DNA of 64,000 nucleotides, taken from positions 62,001-126,000 of the forward strand of contig CAWFCZ010000023.1 of NCBI GenBank assembly GCA_963814355.1, read 5' to 3'. The DNA comes from JADGOV01 sp963814355 (GTDB lineage Bacteria > Actinomycetota > Actinomycetes > JADGOV01). Positions within the stretch are counted from its first letter, which is position 1, and each line of letters opens with the position of its first letter. This document shows, piece after piece, positions 25,575 to 34,581 of the stretch. The notes under the pieces were generated by a model. The model saw only the letters and a program-made list of their open reading frames with translations. It ran no database searches and had not been told where the DNA came from. Made by a program: the position numbers and the translations under genes.

Positions 25575-27124
25575 GGACGCTCTACCGGGGCGCCCGGATC
25601 TATACCGCCGTAAAGCCCGCCGCCGGAAGCCCCGCCCCCGGCAACCCCGACACGCTGCTGGTCGAGGGCGAGACCATCGCCTGGCTGGGAAGGGCGGATG
25701 CCGCGCCGCCGGCGCAGGCGACGGTGGATCTCGACGGGTGCTGGCTGGCGCCGGCCTTCGTCGACGCGCACGTGCACGCCACCGCGTACGGCCTGGCGCT
25801 CACCGGCCTCGACCTGCGCGGCGTGCCGTCCCTGGTCGAGGCGATGGCCCGCCTGGAACTGCACGCCCGGCACGGCCGCGGCGCCCCGATCCTGGGGGGC
25901 GGCTGGGAGGAGACGTCCTGGCCGGAGCGGCGCCCGCCCACCCGGGTCGAGCTGGACCGGGCCTCCTACGGCGGGGTGGTGTACCTGCCGCGGATCGACA
26001 TGCACAGCGCGGTGGTCTCCTCCGCGCTGCTGGCCGCCGTCCCGGACGCGACGTCGCTGCCGGGTTTCCGGGCCGACGGGCTGGTCACCCTGGACGCCCA
26101 CCACGCCTGCCGGCGGGCCGCCCAGCCGGCGGTGACACCGCGGCAGCGGCGCGCCGCCCAGTCGGCCACCCTGGCCCGGGCCGCGGCGCACGGCATCGGC
26201 AGCCTGCACGAGATGGCCGGCCCGGACATCTCCGGCATTGCCGATCTGGTCGCGTTACGGGACCTGGCGGCGGCCGAGCCGGCGCCGGAGGTGATCGGGT
26301 ACTGGGCGGAGCTCGGCGATGTCGCCACCCCGGCCCGGCTCGGGTTGTCCGGCGGAGCCGGGGACCTGTTCGTCGACGGCACCATCGGCTCGCGCACCGC
26401 TGCGCTCCGAGCACCGTACGCGGACGGGAACTCCGGCGGGTCCCTGAACCATGACGCCGACGCGATTACCGGACATGTCGTGGCCTGCGTGCGAGCCGGG
26501 CAGCAGCCCGGCTTCCACGTGATCGGCGACCTGGCCATCGACGCCGTCCTCGACGGCCTGGAGGCGGCCGCGGACCAGGTCGGCCGCCCGGCGCTGCGGG
26601 CCGCCCGGCCTCGGCTGGAGCACGTGGAGATGGCCGGCCCGGCGGCCGTGCAACGGCTGGCCGACCTCGGCGGGGTGGCCAGCGTGCAGCCGGCGTTCGA
26701 TGCGCTGTGGGGCGGGGCGGGGCAGATGTACGCCGACCGCCTCGGCCCGGAGCGGGCCGCCCCGATGAACCCGTTCGCCGCGTTCGCGGCCGCCGGGGTG
26801 CCGCTGGCGTTCGGGTCCGACGCGCCGGTCACGCCGATCGACCCGTGGGGAGCCGTCCGGGCGGCAGTCCGGCACCGCAGTCCGGGGTCGGCCCTGACCC
26901 CCTCGGCCGCCTTCGCCGCGGCCACCGCCGGCGGCTGGACCGCGGCCCGCCGCGACGGCGGCGGCGTGCTGCGGGTCGGCGCTCCGGCCACGTTCGCGGT
27001 CTGGGCGCTGTCCGGGTCACCGACCGAGGTGCTCACCGCGGACGGGATACCCGACCCGGACCGCCCGCCGCCGCAGTGCCGGCGCACCGTGGTCGCCGGC
27101 CACCCGATCTACGCCGCGCCGTGA
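25571..27124 (+). CDS. Amidohydrolase family protein (YtcJ-like)
   Basis: 517 aa. It has the FVDAHVHATAYG metal-binding HxH, a further histidine in GFHVIGDLAIDAV, and the catalytic aspartate in FGSDAPVTPIDP. The substrate is unknown. It is translationally coupled to kdd and lies 26 nt before kamD, the spot where a beta-keto acid cleavage enzyme (Kce) could be expected, but it is not a homologue of Kce. It might hydrolyse an acylated lysine-pathway intermediate or feed the pathway from an amide or lactam; this is inference. Confidence 0.85.
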   Translation: MRTLYRGARIYTAVKPAAGSPAPGNPDTLLVEGETIAWLGRADAAPPAQATVDLDGCWLAPAFVDAHVHATAYGLALTGLDLRGVPSLVEAMARLELHARHGRGAPILGGGWEETSWPERRPPTRVELDRASYGGVVYLPRIDMHSAVVSSALLAAVPDATSLPGFRADGLVTLDAHHACRRAAQPAVTPRQRRAAQSATLARAAAHGIGSLHEMAGPDISGIADLVALRDLAAAEPAPEVIGYWAELGDVATPARLGLSGGAGDLFVDGTIGSRTAALRAPYADGNSGGSLNHDADAITGHVVACVRAGQQPGFHVIGDLAIDAVLDGLEAAADQVGRPALRAARPRLEHVEMAGPAAVQRLADLGGVASVQPAFDALWGGAGQMYADRLGPERAAPMNPFAAFAAAGVPLAFGSDAPVTPIDPWGAVRAAVRHRSPGSALTPSAAFAAATAGGWTAARRDGGGVLRVGAPATFAVWALSGSPTEVLTADGIPDPDRPPPQCRRTVVAGHPIYAAP

Positions 27125-27150
27125 GCGCCGGCACCCGAGGAGTCCGCACC

Positions 27151-28740
27151 ATGTCGCCGTCCATCGCACCGACCGGCAAGCTCGATCTCGACCCGCAGGT
27201 GGTGGCCACCGCCCGCCGCCTCGCCGAGCGGGCCGCCCGCCCGGTCATCGAGATGGCCCGCACGCACAGCACCGTCTCCGTCGAGCGGGCCGTGCTGCGG
27301 CTGGCCGGGCTGAGCGGCGCGGACGCTGACGGCATGCCGTGGGTCAACCGCCTCGTCGACGCGGTACGCGCCCAGGTGGGTCTGGAGCACGGCGTGGCGC
27401 TGCCGGTGTGGGACGCGCTGGCCGGCGGGGAGGCAGGCGACCTGGCTGCGCTGGCCCGGCAGGCGGCCGCCGGCGAGGTGCGGTTCGCCATCCCCGAAGG
27501 GCGCCGGGCGCACGCCGCCCGCGATGCCAGCCGGGCGGCGGTCGGGCGCGGCCTGGGCACGGTGGACGCGAACCGCCGCCGGCGCGAGGAGTTGATCGGT
27601 CGGCTCGGGGATCCACCGAAGCCGTGGATCTACCTGATCGTGGCCACCGGTGACATCTACGAGGACATCCCGCAGGCCCAGGCCGCCGCCCGGGAGGGCG
27701 CGGACATCGTCGCGGTGATCCGCTCCACCGGCCAGTCGCTGCTGGACTACGTACCGGAGGGCGCGACCCGGGAAGGCTACGCCGGCACCTACGCCACCCA
27801 GGAAAACTTCCGGCTGATGCGGGCCGCGCTGGACGAGGTGTCGGTCGAACTCGGCCGGTACGTCCGGCTCACCAACTACGCCTCCGGGCTGTGCATGCCG
27901 GAGATCGCCGCCCTGGCCGGCCTGCAGCGCCTCGACATGATGCTCAACGACTCGATGTACGGGATCATCTTCCGGGACATCAACCCGCGGCGGACGCTGA
28001 TCGACCAGCGGTTCAGCCGGCAGGTGCACGCCCGGGCCGGCATCGTGATCAACACCGGCGAGGACAACTACCTCACCACCGCCGACGCGGTGGACGCGGC
28101 GCACACCGTCGTCGTCAGCCAGCTGCTCAACGAGAGCTTCGGCCACGAGGCTGGGCTGGCCGACTGGCAGCTCGGGCTGGGCCACGCCTTCGAGATCAAC
28201 CCGGCGCTGCCGGACTCGTTCCGGCTGGAACTGGCCCACGCCCAGCTGGTGCGCGAGCTGTTCCCGGACGCACCGCTGAAGTACATGCCGCCGACCAAGC
28301 ACATGGACGGCGACGTCTTCTTCGGCTACCTGCTGGACGCCTTCTTCAACCTGGTCGGCACCATGACCGGCCAGGGCATCATCCTGGTCGGGATGATGAC
28401 CGAGGGCATCCTCACCCCGTTCCTCTCCGACCGGGATCTCGCCCTGAAGAACGTCGCCTACGTCCGCAACGCCTGCGGATCGCTGGTCGAGGACTTCCAC
28501 CCGCCGCGGGACGGCTTGATCGCCACCCGGGCTCGCCAGGTGCTGTCCGAGGCGGTGGACCTCCTGGAGCGGATCGGCGACGACGGTCTGCTGGAAGCGA
28601 TCGCCGAGGGGATCTTCGGCGTGACCAAACGCCCGGCGAGCGGCGGCAAGGGGCTCGACGGCGTGGTGACCCAGGCCGACGGGTACTACAACCCGGCGAC
28701 CGATCTCCTCGAAGACCCGCAAGAGGTGACCGCACAGTGA
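27151..28740 (+). CDS. kamD: Lysine 5,6-aminomutase alpha subunit
   Basis: 529 aa, full length. Highly conserved blocks include YLIVATGDIYEDIPQA, NYASGLCMPEIA, GIIFRDINPRRTLIDQRFSR, GEDNYLTTADA and PPTKHMDGDVFFGYLLDA. With KamE it moves the terminal amino group of beta-lysine from C6 to C5 and needs adenosylcobalamin and PLP. The kamE GTG overlaps its stop. The cobalamin requirement links this cluster to the B12 operon at the right end of the window. Confidence 0.95.
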   Translation: MSPSIAPTGKLDLDPQVVATARRLAERAARPVIEMARTHSTVSVERAVLRLAGLSGADADGMPWVNRLVDAVRAQVGLEHGVALPVWDALAGGEAGDLAALARQAAAGEVRFAIPEGRRAHAARDASRAAVGRGLGTVDANRRRREELIGRLGDPPKPWIYLIVATGDIYEDIPQAQAAAREGADIVAVIRSTGQSLLDYVPEGATREGYAGTYATQENFRLMRAALDEVSVELGRYVRLTNYASGLCMPEIAALAGLQRLDMMLNDSMYGIIFRDINPRRTLIDQRFSRQVHARAGIVINTGEDNYLTTADAVDAAHTVVVSQLLNESFGHEAGLADWQLGLGHAFEINPALPDSFRLELAHAQLVRELFPDAPLKYMPPTKHMDGDVFFGYLLDAFFNLVGTMTGQGIILVGMMTEGILTPFLSDRDLALKNVAYVRNACGSLVEDFHPPRDGLIATRARQVLSEAVDLLERIGDDGLLEAIAEGIFGVTKRPASGGKGLDGVVTQADGYYNPATDLLEDPQEVTAQ

Positions 28741-29531
28741 CCAGCGAGGCCCGCTCCGCACTCCATTCGGCTTCCGGCGACGCCGCGGAACACGCTCGCC
28801 GACCCCGGCACGTCCGGGCCTACGGCGACACCACGGGGGACGGCATGGTGCAGCTGTCCTTCACCCTTCCGATCCCCTTCGACGCCCGAGCCGAGGGCGC
28901 CGCGGCGCAGTTCGCCGCCAAGATGGGACTGGATCCGGCGATGGTGGTGCACGCCAAGGGGATCGGCCCGGACTTCACCTTCTTCGTGGTGTACGGACGC
29001 TCCCCGGTGATCGTCGACCTCGCCGAGGTGCGGGTCGCCGAGCGGGAGTACCCGCTGCTCAGCGCCAAGGACGTCAACCTGCAGATCAGGTCGACCCTCA
29101 ACCGACGGCTCACCGTTATCGGGGCCTGCATCGGGACCGATGCGCACACCGTCGGCATCGACGCCATCCTCAACGTCAAGGGCTTCGCCGGTGAAAAGGG
29201 GTTGGAGTACTACCGGGAGATCAAGGTGGTCAACCTCGGCGCCCAGGTGCTGGTGCCGGAGCTGGTGGATCGGGCCACCGCCGAGCGGGCCGACGCGGTG
29301 CTGGTCAGCCAGGTGGTCACCCAGAAGGACGCCCACCTGCACAACACCCGGGAACTGGCCCAGGCGCTGTCCGCCGCCTTCCCGGCCGGCCGCCCGCTGC
29401 TGGTGGTGGGTGGCCCGCGCTTCGACCCGGCCATGACCGCCGAACTCGGCGTCGACCGGATCTTCGGCAAGGGCACCACCCCGGGCGAGGTCGCGTCCTA
29501 CCTGGTGCATGCTCTGGCGAGCGCGGCGTGA
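28737..29531 (+). CDS. kamE: Lysine 5,6-aminomutase beta subunit (B12-binding)
   Basis: 264 aa. The N-terminal OAM dimerisation domain (VQLSFTLPIPFDARAEGAA) is followed by the cobalamin-binding domain with the DxHxxG motif as GTDAHTVGID, and VNLGAQVLVPELV and LVVGGPRFDPAM. It carries adenosylcobalamin for the KamDE aminomutase; the subunit holds the lysine that locks PLP in the resting state. It overlaps both kamD and kal by 4 nt. Confidence 0.95.
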   Translation: MTSEARSALHSASGDAAEHARRPRHVRAYGDTTGDGMVQLSFTLPIPFDARAEGAAAQFAAKMGLDPAMVVHAKGIGPDFTFFVVYGRSPVIVDLAEVRVAEREYPLLSAKDVNLQIRSTLNRRLTVIGACIGTDAHTVGIDAILNVKGFAGEKGLEYYREIKVVNLGAQVLVPELVDRATAERADAVLVSQVVTQKDAHLHNTRELAQALSAAFPAGRPLLVVGGPRFDPAMTAELGVDRIFGKGTTPGEVASYLVHALASAA

Positions 29532-29938
29532 GCGGCTCCCCGCCGGTCGGCCTGTCGGTCACGCACCGGCGCTATGTCCCGTACTCCCACGCCCACTACG
29601 CCGGCAGCCTGGTCGACGGCGCCTACGTCCTCGGGCTCTTCGGCGACGTGGCCACCGAACTGTGCATCCGCACCGACGGGGACGAGGGGCTGTTCGCCAG
29701 CTACAGCGAGGTCCAGTTCCGGGCGCCGGTACAGGCCGGTGACGTGCTGGAGATCGTCGCCACCCTTCGCCGGGCCGGCCGGCGATCCCGAGGCATGGCC
29801 TTCGAAGCCAGGGTGCTCTGCCGGGGTACCGCCGGGCCGGCGACATCGGCCGCGGCTGTTCTGGACCCGCCGCTGGTCGTGGTCACCGCTACCGGCACGG
29901 TGGTGGTACCGGCCCCCGCCACCACGGGTGATCCATGA
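29528..29938 (+). CDS. kal: 3-aminobutyryl-CoA ammonia-lyase Kal
   Basis: 136 aa, a hotdog-fold protein. The start VTHRRYVPYSHAHYAGSLVDG and the block LFASYSEVQFRAPVQAGD fit Kal of lysine fermenters. It removes ammonia from L-3-aminobutyryl-CoA to give crotonyl-CoA. It is the last gene of the operon and its stop codon lies inside the left arm of an inverted repeat that may end transcription. Confidence 0.88.
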   Translation: MSGSPPVGLSVTHRRYVPYSHAHYAGSLVDGAYVLGLFGDVATELCIRTDGDEGLFASYSEVQFRAPVQAGDVLEIVATLRRAGRRSRGMAFEARVLCRGTAGPATSAAAVLDPPLVVVTATGTVVVPAPATTGDP

Positions 29939-29990
29939 TCCAGGTCCCGCCAACCCCAGCCTGGTGTGGTCCGATGGCCCTGGATCATGG
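29933..29990. repeat. 12-bp perfect inverted repeat at the kal stop (possible terminator)
   Basis: CCATGATCCAGG (29933-29944) and CCTGGATCATGG (29979-29990) are exact complements around a 34-nt loop. The left arm contains the kal TGA. No U-tract follows, so a terminator or REP-like unit are both possible. Confidence 0.6.
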
Positions 29991-30578
29991 TTCCAGGCCG
30001 AACCTTCTCCGACGCCCCGAGGCGGCCGGTGCGGTCCGGTGGCCGCAGGTGACCCGCGTCCCGGCCAGTCGTGGCCGACGGGTAGCCACCCGGTAGCCAG
30101 CAGGTGGCCGGCGGGTAACGGCGTAGTCCTTGTGGGCCAGGCTCAGCCGCACTGCCTGTCACAGCGGATCGTGCCGGAGTGACCCAACGGTACCCATTGG
30201 CCGCCCGACATTGATCCTTCCCAGCGCACTGACCTGCGATGATGCGTGTTTGCGCAGGTCAGCGACGCTTGACAGCCCCGGCGCGGCACTCGATAGGTTC
30301 CCCGGTATCCGCCGATGGGACACCCCGACCGGGGTTTCCGCCACGTACGAGAGCCACTGGCCAGAGAAGGTGAGCAGGCCGACACCCGCGGCCGGCCAGC
30401 CGGGTGCCAGGACCAGTGGAACCGGGCAGCGGGAGGATAGCCGGCCGACGGGGGTGCGGAAACCAGGAAGGACCCGGGCATTCAGTAGACAACGGAAACC
30501 ACAGCTCGGTGCCACCGAGCCGGAACCGGTTCGAAGGATGCCCGGGTCTACTTCCTAGGGACCCACCCACGAGCGGGA
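29991..30578. other. Intergenic region kal-lnt
   Basis: About 590 nt without a convincing gene on either strand. Besides the repeat at the kal stop it holds a second hairpin (30229-30262). Short open frames here have no family resemblance. Confidence 0.5.
30229..30262. repeat. 10-bp inverted repeat upstream of lnt
   Basis: CTGACCTGCG (30229-30238) and CGCAGGTCAG (30253-30262) pair exactly around a 14-nt loop. It may be an operator or a structured RNA in the long kal-lnt spacer. Confidence 0.45.
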
Positions 30579-30584
30579 TAGCCT
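30579..30584 (+). promoter_or_regulatory. Probable -10 hexamer of a leaderless lnt promoter
   Basis: TAGCCT ends 7 nt before the GTG at 30592. Confidence 0.45.
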
Positions 30585-30591
30585 GCTGATT

Positions 30592-32187
30592 GTGCTGGCC
30601 CCCGTGTCCGTCGCGGCCACGGCCGGTTCGGGAGCCGGCGTCGCCCGCCGCAGCGTCCCGATGCCACGCCGTTGGCGGGGAACCGCGGCCGCGCTCCTCG
30701 GCTTGGCCGGTGCTGCCGCCTTCGCGCCGTTGGCCTGGGCACCGATGTCCGTGGTGGCGGTGGCCGGACTGGCGCTGGTCTGCCGCGACGTCGGGCTCGG
30801 TGCCGGGGCGCGGCTCGGCTTCACCTTCGGGCTGGCCTTCTTCCTTCCGCTCCTGCACTGGAGTTCTACCTTCGTCGGCGCGCTGCCCTGGCTGCTCCTC
30901 GCCGTCGCCCAGGCGGCGTTCGGCGCGCTGCTCGGAGTCGGACTGGTCGCGGTGGCCGGCCTGCCGTACTGGCCGGTGTGGGCGGCCGCAGTGTGGGTGG
31001 CGCAGGAGGCGATCCGCGACCGGGTGCCCTTCGGCGGCTTTCCGTGGGGTCGCCTCGCCTTCAGCTCGGCCGGTACGCCGTTCGCGCCGTTCGCCGGTCT
31101 CGGCGGCGCCCCGCTGGTCACCTTCGCGATCGCCGGGTGCGGGGCTCTCGGTGCGGCGGCGCTGCTCGCCGCCACCCGAGTCGGTTCCGGTTACGGTGCC
31201 CGGACCGGCTGGCGAGCCGCGCTCGGGCTGGCCGCGTTGGCCGCGCTGATACCGGCCTCCGGGCTGGCCCTGCGCGTCCCGACCGCGGGGGAGCGGGGCA
31301 GCGGCCCGGCCACGGCGACGGTGGCGATCATCCAGGGCAACGTGCCGGGCTCCCGCCTGGGGGGAGCCGAGGAGGACCGCGCCGTCCTGCGGATGCACGT
31401 CGCCCAGACCGAGCGGTTGGCGGCGCAGGTGGCCGCCGGCCGAGTGCGCCAGCCGGATCTCGTGGTGTGGCCGGAGAATGCCTCCGACCTCGACCCCTAC
31501 CGGGACAGCGTGGCCCGCGACTCGATCGACGCCGCGGTCACCGCGGTGGGCGTGCCGGTGCTGGTCGGGGCGGTGCTGGGCGGCGCGCCGCAGCTGCGCA
31601 ACAGCGGCATCGTGTGGGATCCCGCCACCGGGCCGGGCGCGGTGTACGACAAGCGCCATCTGGTGCCGTTCGCCGAGTACATCCCGTGGCGACCGCTGGC
31701 GCGCCGGGTCTCGGCCAAGGTCGACCTGGTGCCGCAGAATTTCCAGGCCGGCCGCGCACCCGGCGTGCTGGCCGTCGGTCCGGCCCGGCTCGGTGACCTG
31801 ATCTGTTTCGAAGTCGCCTTCGACGGCCTGGTCCGGGACGCGGTGACCGCCGGGGCTCGGCTGCTCGTCGTGCAGACCAACAACGCCACGTTCGGCCGAA
31901 GCGCCGAGACCGCCCAGCAACTGGCCATGTCCCGCATCCGGGCGGTCGAACACGGCCGGGCCGTGCTGATCGCGGCGACCACTGGCGTCAGCGCGATCAT
32001 CTCGCCGGACGGTACGGTGACGTCGAGGTCCGCGATGTTCACCCCGGCGACGTTAACCGGGCGGGTGGCGTTGCGCGATACCCGCACCATCGCCGACCGG
32101 CTCGGCGCCGCGCCGGAATTGCTGCTCTCCACGCTCGGGATAGCCGCGGCCGCATTCGGCGCGGTTCGCCGCCGGCGGGCGCGGTAG
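30592..32187 (+). CDS. lnt: Apolipoprotein N-acyltransferase Lnt
   Basis: 531 aa. About six to seven N-terminal membrane helices carry a nitrilase-type periplasmic domain with the catalytic triad Glu (VWPENASD), Lys (YDKRHLVPFAEYIP) and Cys (LICFEVAF). It N-acylates the lipid-modified cysteine of lipoproteins. The next gene, ppm1, starts at the very next base after the stop; in mycobacteria Lnt and Ppm1 interact or are fused. Confidence 0.93.
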   Translation: MLAPVSVAATAGSGAGVARRSVPMPRRWRGTAAALLGLAGAAAFAPLAWAPMSVVAVAGLALVCRDVGLGAGARLGFTFGLAFFLPLLHWSSTFVGALPWLLLAVAQAAFGALLGVGLVAVAGLPYWPVWAAAVWVAQEAIRDRVPFGGFPWGRLAFSSAGTPFAPFAGLGGAPLVTFAIAGCGALGAAALLAATRVGSGYGARTGWRAALGLAALAALIPASGLALRVPTAGERGSGPATATVAIIQGNVPGSRLGGAEEDRAVLRMHVAQTERLAAQVAAGRVRQPDLVVWPENASDLDPYRDSVARDSIDAAVTAVGVPVLVGAVLGGAPQLRNSGIVWDPATGPGAVYDKRHLVPFAEYIPWRPLARRVSAKVDLVPQNFQAGRAPGVLAVGPARLGDLICFEVAFDGLVRDAVTAGARLLVVQTNNATFGRSAETAQQLAMSRIRAVEHGRAVLIAATTGVSAIISPDGTVTSRSAMFTPATLTGRVALRDTRTIADRLGAAPELLLSTLGIAAAAFGAVRRRRAR

Positions 32188-32961
32188 ATGCGCGGCTTCC
32201 CGGGGCTGGGGCGGGTGCTGGTTGTCATACCGACCTACAACGAACGGCTCAATCTGCCTCCGCTCGTGGAGCGGCTGCGGATGGCCGTACCCGAAGCCGA
32301 CGTGCTAGTCGTCGACGACGGCAGCCCGGACGGCACGGGGCAGGTGGCCGACGGCCTGGCCGTCGGCGACCCCGCCGTATCGGCGCTGCACCGGGAGCGC
32401 AAGTCCGGCCTCGGGGGAGCGTACCTCGCCGGGTTCGCGGTCGGTCGCCGAAACGGCTACGACGTCCTGGTGGAGATGGACGCCGACGGATCACACCTGC
32501 CGGAGGAGTTGCCGCGGCTGCTCACCGCGTTGCGCGGCGCCGACGTGGTACTCGGATCGCGCTGGGTGCCCGGCGGGGCGGTCCGGAACTGGCCGGCCTC
32601 GCGCAAGGTGCTCTCGCTGGCCGGGAACAGCTATGCCCGGCTGGTGCTCCGGCTACCGCTGGCCGACGCCACCGGCGGCTTCCGGGCCTACCGCACCTCG
32701 GCGCTGGCCACCCTGGAGCTGGAGACCGTCGCCTCGCAGGGCTACTGCTTCCAGGTCGAACTGGCCTGGCGGGCGCAACGGCGCGGCTGCACCGTCGTCG
32801 AGGTACCGATCACCTTCACCGAACGTACCGTCGGGGAGTCGAAGATGAGCCGCGACGTGGTCGCCGAAGCCCTGTGGCGGATCACCTGGTGGGGGCTGCG
32901 AGCCCGTACGCGTCGCTGGCTCGACCGCCCCGGTGCGGGTACACATGAAGGGTGCCCCTAG
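32188..32961 (+). CDS. ppm1: Polyprenol monophosphomannose synthase Ppm1
   Basis: 257 aa. A family-2 glycosyltransferase with VVIPTYNERLNLP, the nucleotide-binding VVDDGSPDGT, the metal-binding DADGSH, and the DPM1-type end SKMSRDVVAEALW. It transfers mannose from GDP-mannose to polyprenyl phosphate for lipoglycan and protein mannosylation. It directly follows lnt and its end overlaps fxsA by 10 nt. Confidence 0.92.
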   Translation: MRGFPGLGRVLVVIPTYNERLNLPPLVERLRMAVPEADVLVVDDGSPDGTGQVADGLAVGDPAVSALHRERKSGLGGAYLAGFAVGRRNGYDVLVEMDADGSHLPEELPRLLTALRGADVVLGSRWVPGGAVRNWPASRKVLSLAGNSYARLVLRLPLADATGGFRAYRTSALATLELETVASQGYCFQVELAWRAQRRGCTVVEVPITFTERTVGESKMSRDVVAEALWRITWWGLRARTRRWLDRPGAGTHEGCP

Positions 32962-33452
32962 TCCTGCTGCTGGCCTTCGTCCTGCTCCCCTTGGCCGAGA
33001 TCTATCTCATATCGCTAGTCGGCCACGTCCTCGGCCTCCCGTTCACCCTGGGTGCCCTGTTACTGATCAGTGTGCTGGGCGCCGCGGTGGTGAAGCGGGA
33101 GGGCCTGCGAACCTGGCGAGCGCTGCGGGTGGCGCTGGCCTCCGGTGGGCTGCCGGCCCGCCCGCTGGCCGACGGGGCGCTGGTCCTCCTCGGCGGCGCC
33201 TTGCTGCTCACCCCCGGCTTCCTCACCGACGCCGTGGGCGGGTTGCTGGTCTTCCCGGGGACCCGCGCGGTCGCCCGGAGGTTGCTTACCGGCTATGCGA
33301 TGCGCCGGGCCTTCGGTGACACAGGCAGCTCTCGCCGGGCGGGTCGCGGTCCGGGACAGCCCAGTCAGCCGGCCGGGGCGCACGGCAGCCGTCCGGGCGA
33401 GGGCGTGGTGCTCGAAGGTCAGGCACTTGATCCGAGTGACCGCAGGCCCTGA
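32952..33452 (+). CDS. fxsA: FxsA family membrane protein
   Basis: 166 aa from GTG 32952. The FxsA domain spans about residues 1-125 with three to four hydrophobic segments (LLLAFVLLPLAEIYLISLVG, then LADGALVLLGGALLLTPGFLTD) and a polar C-terminal tail. E. coli FxsA blocks phage exclusion by F; the role in actinobacteria is unknown. It completes the lnt-ppm1-fxsA operon, which ends at a strong hairpin. Confidence 0.85.
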   Translation: MPLVLLLAFVLLPLAEIYLISLVGHVLGLPFTLGALLLISVLGAAVVKREGLRTWRALRVALASGGLPARPLADGALVLLGGALLLTPGFLTDAVGGLLVFPGTRAVARRLLTGYAMRRAFGDTGSSRRAGRGPGQPSQPAGAHGSRPGEGVVLEGQALDPSDRRP

Positions 33453-33481
33453 CCTCCGGCCGACCGGGCAGGAACGCGACA

Positions 33482-33512
33482 GAGCCACGCTCCCGATGCG
33501 GAAGCGTGGCTC
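33482..33512. terminator. Bidirectional terminator between fxsA and rbpA
   Basis: GAGCCACGCT (33482-33491) and AGCGTGGCTC (33503-33512) are exact complements with an 11-nt loop, midway between two convergent genes. Confidence 0.7.
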
Positions 33513-33545
33513 CGAAACGCGGTTGCGGCCCGCCGAGCCCGCCGT

Positions 33546-33899
33546 TCAGGCCGTCTTGCGGCCACCCGGCTCGGTGCCGCGAAGCAGATCCAGCCGCTCG
33601 ACCAGCAGCGCCTCGAGGTCTTCGACGCTGCGCCGCTCGAGGAGCATGTCCCAGTGGGTACGGGCCGGCTTGCCGGCCTTCTCCTCCGGCGGGGCACCGT
33701 CGATCAACAGCGCAATGGAGGAGCACTCCGTGCACTGCCAGGTGGATGGCAACTCGGCGTCACTGGCGAAAGGCACGGTGAAGCGGTGGCCTCGCGGGCA
33801 CGCGTAGGCCACCATGTGCCGAGGCGCCAGGTCGGTGTCTCGGTCGGTCTCATAGCTCACGGAGCCGAGACGGCTGCCTCGAAGAACTCGCTCGCTCAC
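33546..33899 (-). CDS. rbpA: RNA polymerase-binding protein RbpA
   Basis: 117 aa. It begins MSERVLRGSRLGSVSYETD and contains the zinc-binding core (CPRGH and CTECSS) and the sigma-interacting helix ending in LLVERLDLLR. RbpA is an essential actinobacterial transcription factor that stabilises the housekeeping sigma holoenzyme. The GTG start has GAGGAGG 9 nt upstream on its strand. Confidence 0.95.
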   Translation of the reverse strand: MSERVLRGSRLGSVSYETDRDTDLAPRHMVAYACPRGHRFTVPFASDAELPSTWQCTECSSIALLIDGAPPEEKAGKPARTHWDMLLERRSVEDLEALLVERLDLLRGTEPGGRKTA

Positions 33900-34124
33900 G
33901 GTTATGCGCCTCCTCGGCGACTCTTGCTCACGACTTGCGGAAACGCCGGGGGCTTCCGGAAGATTCCCGCTGTGCCGACGCCTACACGCTCGGCACGCTC
34001 AGTATTCGCCTCGTGGGACCGGCTGGATGCGTCCGGGCCGAAAGTGCTCCCGGCGGTTCCCCCACATGTCGCACAACGAGACACATACTCTGTTGGATGC
34101 GCGGAGAAGTTTCGGAGGTACGGC

Positions 34125-34565
34125 ATGCGGTTGGGTCGCGGCGAGAGCTCCGCAGAGCCGGCGGGACCCGGGGGCACGGCGCCGGTGGGGCGGCTTGGCG
34201 TGGCATTTGGCGTCCTGCGCTGCGGTATCGGCGCCGTGATGCTCGCGGATCCGCCGCGGTTGGCCCGGGTACTGGGGGTGGACACGGTGACCGCCCGGCA
34301 AACCGGCTGGCTCACCATGATGATCGGCGGCCGGGAACTGGCCCTCGGCGTCGGGACCCTGCTCGCGCTCGGCGGCGGCGGCCGCGGCGGCCGGAGCTGG
34401 TACGCGGCGCAGGCCGTGGCTGACGGCGGGGACGCGGTGGCCCTGGCCTTGGCGATTCGGGCCAACCGGGTTTCCACGCCCGTCGGCGTATTGATCGTCG
34501 CCACTGCGGTAGGCGGTAGCGCCCTCGACGTGATCGCGCTTCGAGCCGACGGCCCGCCGGCGTAG
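34125..34565 (+). CDS. Small membrane protein, function unknown
   Basis: 146 aa from ATG 34125 with GGAGG at 34114-34118. Three or four hydrophobic segments (FGVLRCGIGAVMLADP, LTMMIGGRELALGVGTLLAL, VGVLIVATAVGG) resemble the DUF4267-like actinobacterial membrane proteins. Nothing links it to the convergent feo genes beyond adjacency. Confidence 0.65.
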   Translation: MRLGRGESSAEPAGPGGTAPVGRLGVAFGVLRCGIGAVMLADPPRLARVLGVDTVTARQTGWLTMMIGGRELALGVGTLLALGGGGRGGRSWYAAQAVADGGDAVALALAIRANRVSTPVGVLIVATAVGGSALDVIALRADGPPA

Positions 34566-34581
34566 GCCGTGGCCGGCACGC

